This document shows positions 1 through 12,453 of a stretch of 64,000 nt of DNA, piece after piece (the first letter of the stretch is position 1; every line of letters starts with the position of its first letter). Made by a program: the position numbers and the translations under genes. Origin of the DNA: Cycas panzhihuaensis. Taxonomy: Eukaryota; Cycadophyta. Under the pieces are notes generated by a model. The model worked only from the letters and a program-made list of their open reading frames with translations, did no database searches and was not told the DNA's origin. The DNA is taken from assembly GCA_023213395.1 (NCBI GenBank), contig CM041465.1, forward strand, positions 68,579,741 through 68,643,740, in the 5' to 3' direction.

Positions 1-171
1 GCCTTAAGGAATTTATACCCTCCAAGAGGTGTCACTCGATTAGGGTTGTGACCCTCCGAATAAGTCACACCTTTTTAGCTTCATACCTTTTTACTTAATT
101 AAACCACATTAATATTAACTAAGTGGCTTAATAATTAACTACCATATTAACACTTTATAAGATTTTTAAGG
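1..171. other. Unassigned sequence left of unit 1
   Basis: No coding frame is recognisable. The segment lies outside the homology shared by units 1 and 2, which begins near 172. Read on the minus strand it has direct-repeat-like G-rich words and a TATAAATTCC string, and so resembles the promoter part of a copia LTR, but no LTR partner is visible in the window. The identity is a guess. Confidence 0.3.
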
Positions 172-845
172 TTTAGGATTATAATTATTTTAATTTCTTA
201 ATTTATTTTGTGGCTTGTTTTTAGAGAAAATAGACTGAGAAGAATATTTGATTTCTTTTATTTGAACTAATATAAACTAGTATTCAACTAATTGATTTGT
301 AAGCTAATCAAATGAAATAGAGTTCCCACACTGTTGTCTAGTAATTTTATATTGATTGACATACTTTGGAAGTTTATTGATAGTAAGACAAATAAGTGTA
401 TTGTTATCTTTTGCATGAGATGTAGTTATGGTTTTATCACCTTGCTTAATTGTTTTAGTCTAGTTTCCTAAATCTATATTTATGAGTTAGAGACTAGATA
501 AAAACTCCTCAACTCTAGAAAATTCCTTGCATTTTAAGTCATATAATTTTTGCTCAAGCATGGAAATTTGAATGGTATCTACCTTATCGTATTATCTTTA
601 AGTTCGTCTAAATCAATAAATTACCTACAAATACCTAGTAAGAGAGAGGTTAAGATGGTGCCTAGAGCTCTATCACAGTTCATTAAATAAACCATATATG
701 CATTTAAAATTTTATCTCAAGGTTTTACAAACTCTCTTGTTATGTACCACCATAACTTTTGTTGTTTAAGCTGGCTAATTATTTCAACTTTCCAGTCAAT
801 ATAATTTGAGTCATTTAGAACTAGAATTTAGGTAGAGGGGATGGC
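172..845 (-). pseudogene. Copia Q gag fragment (unit 1)
   Basis: This is the N-terminal part of a Ty1/copia Gag on the minus strand. The pattern NYIDWKVEI, then QLKQQKLWWY, then MVYLMNCDRALGTIL follows the order expected of the copia Gag core, and it closely resembles the Gag of copia S at 19485 and below. Gag would coat the element RNA in cytoplasmic particles. Several stops interrupt the frame. Relative to unit 2 (23053-23785) about 20 bases are missing near 590. The fragment ends near 172 at the edge of the duplicated unit, so the C-terminal half, zinc knuckle and pol are absent. No functional start codon can be chosen, because the upstream side has been replaced by the AT repeat. Confidence 0.75.
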
Positions 846-870
846 CCTAGATATAAAAGTGATTTTAGAA

Positions 871-3238
<2,368 letters not shown>

Positions 3239-4260
3239 ATTCATGATATACAAAGCTGCGATGATTTGAGCAATCTTATCTTTATTTTTATTTCCATTCA
3301 GAGCTATGACTGTGATTAACATGTGAGTTTCTTCGATCAAGCTTTATTTACAAAGTGGCACACCTATATTCCTCTGTAGGCAATGGTGATGGCATTATAA
3401 TTTTGTCTTCTCGATAGCATGCTCCAATGGTAATAGGAGTTACTCAGCCTACATGAGTTATTTATAGCATGCACCTTTGGTTTATAGTATTAAGAGATGT
3501 ATACTTTATGGCATGATAAGAAGTCTTTGGAGACACATCGGGAACTCTACCATTAACCCTGAGTCCATTAGTGTTTCTTACCTAGACAACCACTAAATAT
3601 AATAAATGTTTCTCTTATTACTTTCTAGACTTTGGCATTACCAACATAATGGGCTCTTTGAAAATCAACCAATTTATGATTCCCTCATTAGATGTTTTCA
3701 TAAAAATGTTGTTGGATCCATTATCACCCACCGACTATTACTTGGCGCTATCGAGCATCCAATGTGGGAGGACACTTGCACCTATTACCACCCCAAATAT
3801 GTTATCAGATGAAGATTATCATTGACTCTAGAACCATGATGACCTATTTCAAGACATTATATACAAAGCATTAAAAGATTAATTTCAATGGATGACATTT
3901 GATTTGATATTCTAAGGCCAGTGAATCTCAACATATATGATACATGCTACAATGTTCCTATAGGCAGCCAACCTTACTTTCTATCTTTATAACTCTGCAT
4001 TTTGAAGATGGAACGAGAGTGAATATTTATGGTGTTAGAGTTATGATTTCTGAGAAGGAAGATCTAACATAAATGTTCTTATCATTCGCTCAATTACCAG
4101 GCAATGCCAATATCATCAAAAGCCTCCTTTACACACAGGGAATATGAAAATCGAATGCCTATAGATGGATTTCAAAATTTTCCTCTATCTAATGATATCT
4201 TTCCCAAGTAGATGAAGATGCTAAATAGCTACCATAAGAGAGGAATTATGCCTAAGTCCT
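3239..4260 (-). other. Copia Q untranslated leader (unit 1)
   Basis: Non-coding sequence between the Q primer-binding site and the Q gag, read on the minus strand. The part 3239-3647 matches 24847-25231 in unit 2. The part 3648-4260 has no counterpart there because unit 2 carries a deletion. A 68-codon open frame on the plus strand at 3606-3812 shows no family similarity that I recognise and is probably chance. Confidence 0.6.
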
Positions 4261-4272
4261 ACTCTAATACCA
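4261..4272 (-). promoter_or_regulatory. Primer-binding site of copia Q
   Basis: On the minus strand this reads TGGTATTAGAGT directly after an LTR end of CTAACA. It differs by two bases from the plant initiator-tRNA-Met complement TGGTATCAGAGC, which primes minus-strand DNA synthesis in most plant copia elements. It fixes the Q orientation and LTR edge. Confidence 0.75.
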
Positions 4273-4434
4273 TGTTAGAGAGGGAGATCATTCAAGATAA
4301 TTAATCAATAAATCATACAACAATATTGTATAACATATGGACCAGTGGAAAACCCCTACAAGGGAAGAAAAACCACATAAAAAATAATAATTTATATATA
4401 TCATAATGCATAATACATAGGTTTTATTAGGATC

Positions 4435-4515
<81 letters not shown>

Positions 4516-4722
4516 CTAGAAACTTATATGAAGCGACTCTCTTATTTTAACAAGAGTAGTAATACAAAGTTATTGTAATGGACAACAGTCTAATCAATGA
4601 ACTTTTAATATAATAATTAAATATATAAATAAACCCTCAAGATAATATTATATATACTTTAATGTATAAACATTAATTCTAATAATCTTAAAGAAATGAC
4701 TAGGATTTCAAGTTTAATATCA
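4273..4722 (-). repeat. 5' LTR of copia Q
   Basis: An LTR of about 450 bases that starts TGATATT and ends CTAACA on the minus strand. The end is set by the adjacent primer-binding site and the start by return to copia R coding sequence at 4723. It shares with the S LTR the words GTGGAAAACCCC and GGGAAGAAAAACCAC, a late-LTR motif common in plant copia. A (TC)n tract lies inside it. The partner LTR is not in the window, so the start is inferred from TG and from the flank. Confidence 0.65.
4438..4512. repeat. (TC)n microsatellite in the Q LTR
   Basis: About 37 nearly perfect TC dinucleotides, purine-rich on the strand that the LTR uses as sense. It probably expanded after insertion. Confidence 0.95.
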
Positions 4723-6937
4723 TTATATATGATTAGTAGATCATCAACATACATCACCATAAACATGATTTTATCATTTTTCTACTTTGATATATAGATT
4801 TAACTCTACTAGAGATCTCTTAAAACTATTCTTCAAAAAGTACTAATTAATCTTTCATACTAGGCTCTAAGAGCTTATTTCAAGTCATACAAGGCCTTCA
4901 CGAGTCAACATACCAAGTTCTTGTGACTATTTTCAATAAAGGCAAGTAATTTCTCCACATAGACTTCTTTGTTTAAATCACCATTCAAAAATACACTCTT
5001 CACATCCATTTGGTGAAATTATTAATTGAATTATGTAGTTGTTGCCATAATGAGATGAATGATATTCATCTATCATATTTAAATTTAGTCATGTAAATCC
5101 ACTAACTACATGCTTGTTAACAAGTAATTTGATTAAATCCTATGTATGGTTCTTCCTAACAACTTAGATTTTAATATTTATAGTATCATTCCACTTTTGG
5201 TCTTTGATTACTTCTTCAATAGTAGACGGTTTATCTACATCTAACATGCATGCCATAAGAGCCATGTTTACCTGTTTAGAAGGTTATATTTTCACTTTTA
5301 TTTTCCCTCATAATTAAGTAATAATTTCTCAAGATCCTCTGTAATTTCCAAGTACTATTTCATAAGCTTATTTTTTGAAGATGAAGGTGAAGTATCAAAT
5401 AATTTCTCTAGATTTAGCTCTAGCTTTGACATCAACTTAATCTTTGTCTTCTGCTTAGATTTAGCTTCTAGAAACTAAATGGATTCCAACTCTACTACTT
5501 TACCAATATCATATGACTCATATTTAGGTTGAACAAGATCATATGAAGAACTGCTTTAAGGTGACTCCTCTACCTAGTCCTCAATATCAATCAAATTGAC
5601 ATTATAATTCTCATCTTCTTAAGAATTTACATTACAGGTTATATGAACTTTCCAAGTCAATAACTTGTATACTTCATTTGCTTTACTTTTATAAGAGTAT
5701 CTGACAAGGATGTATTTCATGCTTTTATCATCTAACTTTCATCATTTCTCCTTAGGAATATACATATACGTTATGCACCTAAAGACTCTCAATTGACTAG
5801 CAATTGACTTCCATCTAACCAAGCCTCCTTAGGTGTTATGTTCCTAACAACACTCATAGTAATTTTATTCATCAAATATACAATTGTGTTCATAGCTTTT
5901 ACCTATGAAAAACTTATAACATCCTTACCTCTCATCATTACTTTGGTTTTTTCAACCAAAGTTTTATTTATCTACTCAACAACTCCATTCTACTAAGGCA
6001 TATAGGTAGCAACAAACTGCCTCTACATTCCATGATCCTTATAGAAATGGTTGAATTCATTTGAAATATACTCTCCACCATTGCCAATTCGTAGGACCTT
6101 AATCTTCTAACCACTTTCATTCATTTCCAACTCTTTAAATTATTTGAAATAAGTGAAGGCTTATGATTTTTTTCTCAATAGAGAGATCCAAACCTTCTAT
6201 GAAAATTCATTAATAAAAGTGATAAAGAATCTCACTTCACTTGGGAAGATAATAAGCATTGCTCCATAGATATTTTAATGAACCAATCTTAACTTTTCTC
6301 TATCTCTCCATTCTTTCTTCCTTACAAAAGACTCTCTATATTGTTTTCCTAAAATATGGAATTGATATAAATAACTTTGACTATTAATCATAGAAAGACC
6401 ATGCACCATTTTCAATTTATACATTAATTGGAGACTAGTATAATTTAAATGACCTATTCTTTCATACAATAACTTTTGATTTGGAGATATAACAAGGAAC
6501 ACTCTTTGTACTTTGGGTTGTCTTTATAGTTTATACAAATTATTCTCTCTAATCCCTTTAGCTATAATATTATTCCGTTTGTCTCAAACCATGTACTATC
6601 CTCAAACAAATATCACATTTATATTTTATTATTCAATTTCAACAACTAAAATAAGATTCATATTCAAATTTGGTATGTAAAAAATATTATCTAAATACTA
6701 TTATTTACCATTTAACATGATAAATAATACTTTTCTAACTCTAGTGACCTCCAAATAGGTATCATCCCCAATGTTAACCTTTTGATTCACTTTCTACATT
6801 TAAAAAAACCATTCCAATCTTCTAGTTATATGTCTTAATGTATCTAAATCAATAAACCGAACATCATATATATCAGATCCCATATTATATATTATAATAA
6901 TCAATGATTTTTTCTATCTTAGTAGATGTGTTCTCTA
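4723..6937 (-). pseudogene. Copia R pol, RT to protease (unit 1)
   Basis: Minus-strand copia polyprotein remnant. From high to low coordinate it holds the protease region (about 6820-6880, where the D-S-G triad reads D-L-D), the GAG-preIN stretch near 6275-6500, integrase near 5700-6200 (a decayed QNGV-E signature near 5960-6000), the IN-RT linker, and RT near 4740-5050 with an intact YVDD at 4740-4751. Stops and frameshifts are dense. It is cut at 4723 by insertion of copia Q inside RT, so the rest of RT and the RNase H are not present. It continues upstream at 11496-11728 across the LINE. The unit 2 copy is 25233-26476 plus 33400-34686. Confidence 0.85.
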
Positions 6938-7218
6938 AAAGGAAGAAGGCCTCACTCTAGAGAGGAAGGCACAAAAGGTCTGAAAGGCCAGAGATTCAGG
7001 GACTCAAATAGCGGTAAAGGAGCTAGATCTCATTAGAGGTCCTAACTTCGACAGCGAGAAGAGGCCAGGGAGACCATCATTGAAGGTGTTACGAGAAAGA
7101 GAGGCAGTGCTTCAGATTGATCAGGGGACACAATGTACCCTTAAGGATGGAGGTCCATTACAGGGGCCCAAAATAAGAAGTAAGAGATTAGGAGGGCCCT
7201 AAAAGGGGCGATGCAATC
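6938..7218 (+). other. 5' remnant of LINE L before ORF2
   Basis: A GC-richer stretch with many AGG and GGCC words and no readable frame. It may be the tail of ORF1 or the inter-ORF spacer of the LINE. I could not identify a zinc knuckle in it. Confidence 0.45.
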
Positions 7219-10200
7219 ATGAAGCTTTCCTGCTAGAATATATGGGGTATAAATTCCCCATCTAAATACAGAATGATCAAAGATTTATGGAGTTGAATGA
7301 AGTTGGATATTATATTGATCCAGGAAATGTCAAGAATAAAATATGGAATGGATCTAAGTGGATCACCCTGGATGGGGTTAGAGGTTCTAGTGGGTTGGAC
7401 ATCATATGGAACCCAAAGGTTGGGCGGGTAATGTTTACATCAGTAAGGATCATTTCATATCTAGTTGGTTGATAAGCAAAAATTATAACCGTAAGTGGTT
7501 AGTTACTAATATGTATGCTCCCCTGATATAGGAAGGGAGGAAGCATTTATGGACTAGGCTTCTGGAGGTCCATAAAGACTAGACAGGCCCTTATGTGATT
7601 GTTGGCAATTTTAATACGACCCTATCTCCTGATGAGAAGAAAGGGGGTCAATTCAAATGGACAAATAGTATAAATGACCTAGGGGATTTTATGCAAAAGG
7701 GAGGGTTGATAGATGTCCCCCTAAGAGGCCACAAGTTTACTTAGTCCAATAGAAGATTAAGATCTAATCATATCAATAGAGTTGTTGTTAACTATGCTTG
7801 GGCTAATCAACATAGTAACATTAGTTTAGAAGCCCTGCCAAAGACAGTTTCAAATCATGCCCAGTTGATGTTGGGATTCGATGAAAATAAAGGTCGTATG
7901 AGTGCCCCTTTCTGATTTAAGATTATGTGGACAAGGGGCCCAGGCCTTCATGATTTATTGATATACTCCTATGTCTAGGTGTGCGATGTGGAGATTTTTA
8001 AAGAAATTAAATTGGGTGAAATACTAAATCAAAGTCTAGAACAAGAATTCCCATAGGGACATCTTTGTCAAAAAGGATCAGATCTTGGAGTAGGTAAATA
8101 CCCTTGAGGATCAAATTTAGGAGTAAGGAAGGTCCCTCCCATTAGACCAAGATGAAAGGAGACGTTTATCTGCACTAGAGGGAGTGTTGACAAAGGAGGA
8201 AATTTTTTGAAAACAAAAGTCTAGAGCCTTATGGCTTATTGAGGGGGACAAAAACACAAAATTTTTCCATATGACAACTGTAAAACACAGAGCCTACAAT
8301 CACATTAAATCTTTGATAAATAAGCACAGGGAGGAGATTTCATATTATAAGAACATTAAGGATGCAGCGATGGAGTATTTTTTGGAGTTATACAAGGAAC
8401 TAGGATATGTTGATGTGACAACCAGAAAGGAGGTCTTAGTTCTAATCCAAAACATGGTTGGTGGAGCCATGAACAAAGCTTTAGAGGCCCCCTTCTCATA
8501 GGATGAGGTGAGGAAAGTTGTCTTTGGTATGAAAAGGGAGAAAGCCCCTAGGCTCGATGGCTTCCCTTTAGGCTTCTATCAGGAATATTGGGATATCAAA
8601 TAGGATGACCTTTTTGAAGCTGTTAAGGAATTCTTTAAGAATGATAGGATCCATAGAGAATGGAAAGCCACTTTCCTGGTTTTAATTCTAAAGAAAGGTG
8701 ACACTAAGAAAATTGAAGACTACAGACCTATTAGTCTATGCAATGTAAAATATAAAATTTTAGCCAAGATCCTAACAAACAGGCTGAAAGAATTTCTTCC
8801 CTCGATTATAAGTCTAAACCAGGATGGGTTTGTGAAAGGAAGACAAATTTTGGATGGTATTATTATGGTCCATGAAATGATCCATTCAACCTACCAAAGG
8901 AAGGATCCTGGTATAATTGTCAATATTGACTTATCAAAGGCCTACGACAGGGTCTCATGGGAGTGTTTGTTGGAATGTATTAGCACATTTTGCTTTGGGA
9001 ATCACTAGAGAACCTAGATCGGGAGTTGTATCTCTAATCCTAGATTTTTTGTCATCATAAATAGATCTTCCTCTACCTTCTTCTCGAGCTATAAAGGCCT
9101 AAGACAAGGGGATCCTCTGGCTCCTTATTTGTTTATTATCTTAGCAGAACTTATTAGAAGGTCCATAAAGGAAGCCAAGTTATTTAGAAAGATTGTGGGC
9201 CTAAGGCCCACATCAGGTGTTGACAATATTATTCATCATCATTTTGTGGATGATAACATTCTTCTAGGTAAGGCAGATATAAAGGAAGCTAGGGCTATAA
9301 AACTCAGTTAGAAAGATTCAAGATAGCAACAAACTAGAAGATAAACCTGGACAAGAGCAACATCTTTTTTTTGAATACTACAGAAAGGACTAAAAGAGTT
9401 ATCAGTAGGATCCTAGAAATGCCCACTAGGTCACTGCCTACTTTGTACCTCGATATGCCCCTATTTATTGGTAGAATGGAGAAGAACCTTTAGAACCTGA
9501 TCATCAGTAGGGTTCAAAGGAAGTTAACTGGTTAGAAAGAGGCCTTGTTGAGTCAACGGAAAAGCTCCAATTACTAGTCACCTCCCTTCAGAGTATCCCT
9601 ACTTATATGATGTCTTTGTTTAGGTGTCCTGTGAAGGTTAAAATCACCCTTGAGTCTATTCAAAAACGATTCTTGTGGTCTGAGGCTTAGGATAGGGAGA
9701 GAATCCATTTAGTCTCTTAGGAGAAAGTGTGTTTCCCTAAATGGGCATGAGGCTCAAACGTGAAGGACGGCTTTTTTCAACAGAGATCTAGTTTCCAAAT
9801 TAAGTTGGAGCCTTGTTATCAAGGATGACAAGCTTTGGTGCAAGATTGTTGCTCGCAAATACCTTAGGGATAATCAATATGTGAAGCACATTACCCTAGG
9901 AATCTAAGGATCTACCATTTGGAGGAGCTTAGAGCATGTGAGAAAGATGTTAACGATAGGGGCCCAGTGATGCTTAGGGGATGGAAATTCCATTGATTTT
10001 TGGGAGGACACCTAGCATGGCCATATACAATTGAACAAGAGGCTTGCCCTCACCCCTTTGTAATCTATTTATGAAAGCCTTTGTGGTAAGAAGGTGAAAT
10101 ATTATTGGGAGATTCATGAGAGTGAGAAGAAATGGAAATATTTTAAAGAAGTCCCCCATGATCAAGCGACTAAGCAACAAATTACTACTATCATGAATAA

Positions 10201-11351
10201 GCTAAATAGTATGTACATCCCTAAATTTCCCAAAGAAGACGCTCTAGTTTGGCATGGGTCCCCCTCTAGGACCTATACAGTTAAATATGGGTACCTGTTC
10301 TTAATTACTAAGAAGGGTATCACTGAAAATAAGCTTCTAGGGGGAGTGTGGAAAATTGGGTTACTCCCCAAGATAGCCATATTTTGATGGCTCTATCTTA
10401 AGAATAAGATTCTTACCTTGGATAATCTAAAGAAGAGGGGCTTCCTGTCAGTGAGTAGGTGCATCCTTTGCCTTATGGAGGAGGAGACTTTGGACTATAT
10501 TTTCTTATATTGCACTTATTCCAGGGAGGTGTAGGTGAAGCTTTGGAGTTCCTTTGATGTATCCTGGGCCCTTTCTAAAATGGTTAAGGATCTAGTTGTG
10601 GCTTGGGCTAGCCCCTTCAAATGCAGGACTTTGTGCTCCTTGTGGCTAACATTTGTTCACACGCTATTGTGAAATATATAGAAAGAAAGCAATAGGCACA
10701 TTTTTTAGGATAAAAGAATCAATAAGTCTAAACTTTTTGGGATTATTATGGAAGCCTTAAAAGAGACCTCCAAGGTAAAGGAAGAGTGCTTCATCCTCCC
10801 TAAGGATAGGAAGATTCTTGCAAAGTGGGGCATTGAAAACATCAATCTTAAACTGAAGCAGGTTAGGCATGGAGGATGGAGTCTTCCCCCATATGATTGG
10901 GTCATGGTAAATTTTGATGGAATAACAAAAGGTAACCCTAATGAGGTGGAGGGTGGTGGGGTCTATAGAGATGGTGAAGGAAAGGTCATTTAGGCCTTTG
11001 TTGAGTATTATGGCACCTAGATTAATCATGAGGCCGAGTTGTATACGTGTCACTCAAAGATGGTAGCCCGAGAGATATAGTGGAGGGGGACTCTCTGAAT
11101 GTGATAAATTTTATCAGAGAGGAAGCAGATCTAGACTAGAAGCATCATGCTATGATTAATGATGTGAAGATGCTACTCTGAAGGATAGAAAATACCCAAG
11201 TGAATCACATTTATAGAGAATGGAATGGGGTTATTGATTGGCTTACAAACTAGGGGGTTTAGTTCAGAAGGAATGAGATCTGGAAGGATGACTTACCTAA
11301 AGAAATATTGGGTCTAGTTATAAAGGACTTGCAGCGTCCTAGTTTCATATG
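7219..11351 (+). pseudogene. LINE L ORF2: endonuclease, RT, RNase H
   Basis: ORF2 would nick chromosomal DNA and copy its own RNA at the nick. The start ATG at 7219 opens the usual endonuclease N-terminus (MKLSC, then N-x-x-G-x-N). The endonuclease core GDFN reads GNFN at 7604-7615, so a catalytic Asp is lost. RT lies at about 8500-9330: YRPISLCNVKYKILA from 8721, QDGFVKGRQI, the AYDRVSWE block, and FVDD at 9243-9254. A zinc-finger-like C-x2-C/H-C region is near 10440-10520. A C-terminal RNase H (VNFDGITKGNP near 10907, then GGDS near 11080) places it among plant L1 LINEs with RNase H. Frameshifts and many TAG stops break it; several stops sit where Trp is expected. Confidence 0.88.
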
Positions 11352-11495
11352 ACATGGCTTATGATAGGTTTTATGGTTAGCTAGGCCATGAGCTTGTCAC
11401 GATCAATTTTTGTAGTCGCATTGGTAGACTTTGTATAGGGGTTGGGGGGGCCTTTTAATCCTCTCATTTATTTAAACCATATCAAAAAAAAAAAA
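11352..11495 (+). other. LINE L 3' UTR and poly(A) tail
   Basis: About 130 non-coding bases after the ORF2 stop, including a G-rich run near 11440-11451, followed by 12 adenines. This is the expected 3' end of a plant LINE. Confidence 0.8.
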
Positions 11496-11728
11496 GGTAT
11501 TCATTTTTATCATTATTATTACTTCTATTCTTAGGTTTGATTTTATTATTGTTATAAATATTTTTATCAATTTTATTTGCACAAAATATAATCCAACTTT
11601 TTATAATGATAATGTTTTGGCTCATATTGTATCTTTGAAACTCCCAGACTGTCATTTTGAACTACAAGTTCAAAAGGCACATTCTTCTTTAAAATAAATG
11701 GCTTATTCCCTTTTGATCTGGATGTTAG
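11496..11728 (-). pseudogene. Copia R zinc-knuckle region (unit 1)
   Basis: Continuation of copia R upstream of the LINE, matching 34454-34686 in unit 2. On the minus strand near 11590-11635 a decayed CCHC zinc knuckle can be made out, but its Cys and His codons are changed and small deletions shift the frame. The segment ends where the P LTR begins. Confidence 0.6.
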
Positions 11729-12028
11729 TTTTAAAAGTAGTAGATCTATCCTTCATCTCCATGCACTAAACATAAAGGCAAACATGGGAGTAAGACAGAC
11801 CTGAGAGGAAAAGAGTAGCTCTCACAAAATAGAGAGGTAAGAATGAGCCTCCTCCATTGAGCTTTTACTTTTATATAGAGAGAGGGAGCATTAGAGTTTG
11901 GTGAAATGAAATTATAAATAATACACATGAAAATGCATTTCACTTAAGTGATCTAATTTAAAGTTTACTTAAGACCCTTTTAAGAATAATCAACTAATAT
12001 AATGACCTTATGATATTAACCCATTTTA
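11729..12028 (-). repeat. 3' LTR of copia P (unit 1)
   Basis: An LTR of about 300 bases that matches 34687-34986 and 42018-42316. On the minus strand it should begin TGAAATGGG; here the first bases read TAAAATGGG, a G-to-A change. It is preceded by a purine tract. The low-coordinate end is uncertain by several bases. Confidence 0.75.
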
Positions 12029-12040
12029 ATCTCCCCCTTA
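12029..12040 (-). promoter_or_regulatory. Polypurine tract of copia P (unit 1)
   Basis: On the minus strand this reads TTAAGGGGGAGA directly before the LTR start. A purine run in this place primes plus-strand DNA synthesis. The unit 2 copy is weaker (AAGAGGAAGA). Confidence 0.75.
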
Positions 12041-12453
12041 ATGATAGAAGGTCATTTCATCTTTATTCTATCCTATGAGGTCTTCATTTGAGCCTCTTAT
12101 AAATCAAACTACTGTGACACTTTTAAGAGAAATCCTCATGGGGAAGAAAACCCAAAAACTTTCTAATCTACTAACTTGGCTCACATGGCTCTTTGAATAA
12201 ATCTAGATAGCTAATTGGTACAATAAATTTTGTAGCTGAAATTTACTAAATCCTCGTATACTATTTGGTCATTCCCCATGCCCTTTTCAGTTTTCATAGG
12301 TTCTGACTTTCTAAAATGATACAACCCTTATCCTTTCATGCCCATAAAGAGTTTTTACAAATGGGATAGAGCAGAGACTTACTCTTGTCCTCCCGTGCTC
12401 ACAAGGGATTTTCATAAATGAGATAGAATATGATGGCCCTATTATCATCTCCT
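12041..12453 (-). other. Copia P 3' non-coding region (unit 1)
   Basis: Sequence between the P polyprotein stop and the polypurine tract, about 410 bases, conserved in unit 2 at 34999-35415. It contains GGGGAAGAAAACCC near 12139, related to the late-LTR motif of other copia elements here. I see no open frame of note. Confidence 0.55.

Larger units (their letters stand above)
6938..11495 (+). mobile_element. LINE L (L1-type, 5'-truncated)
   Basis: A non-LTR retrotransposon of about 4.56 kb with endonuclease, RT, zinc-finger and RNase H regions, ending in a 12-A tail at 11484-11495. Only about 280 bases precede ORF2, so most or all of ORF1 is missing, which fits 5' truncation. The insertion splits copia R. 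Compared with the empty site in unit 2 (34425-34453), about 29 host bases are missing and no target duplication is seen. Confidence 0.9.

Noticed and set aside
4438-4512. (TC)n tract as a promoter element of a host gene
   Set aside because: It lies inside the copia Q LTR and no host gene follows on either strand.
7287-11053. Separate small genes in the LINE region
   Set aside because: All plus-strand frames are consecutive pieces of one ORF2 broken by stops and frameshifts; minus-strand frames are shadows.
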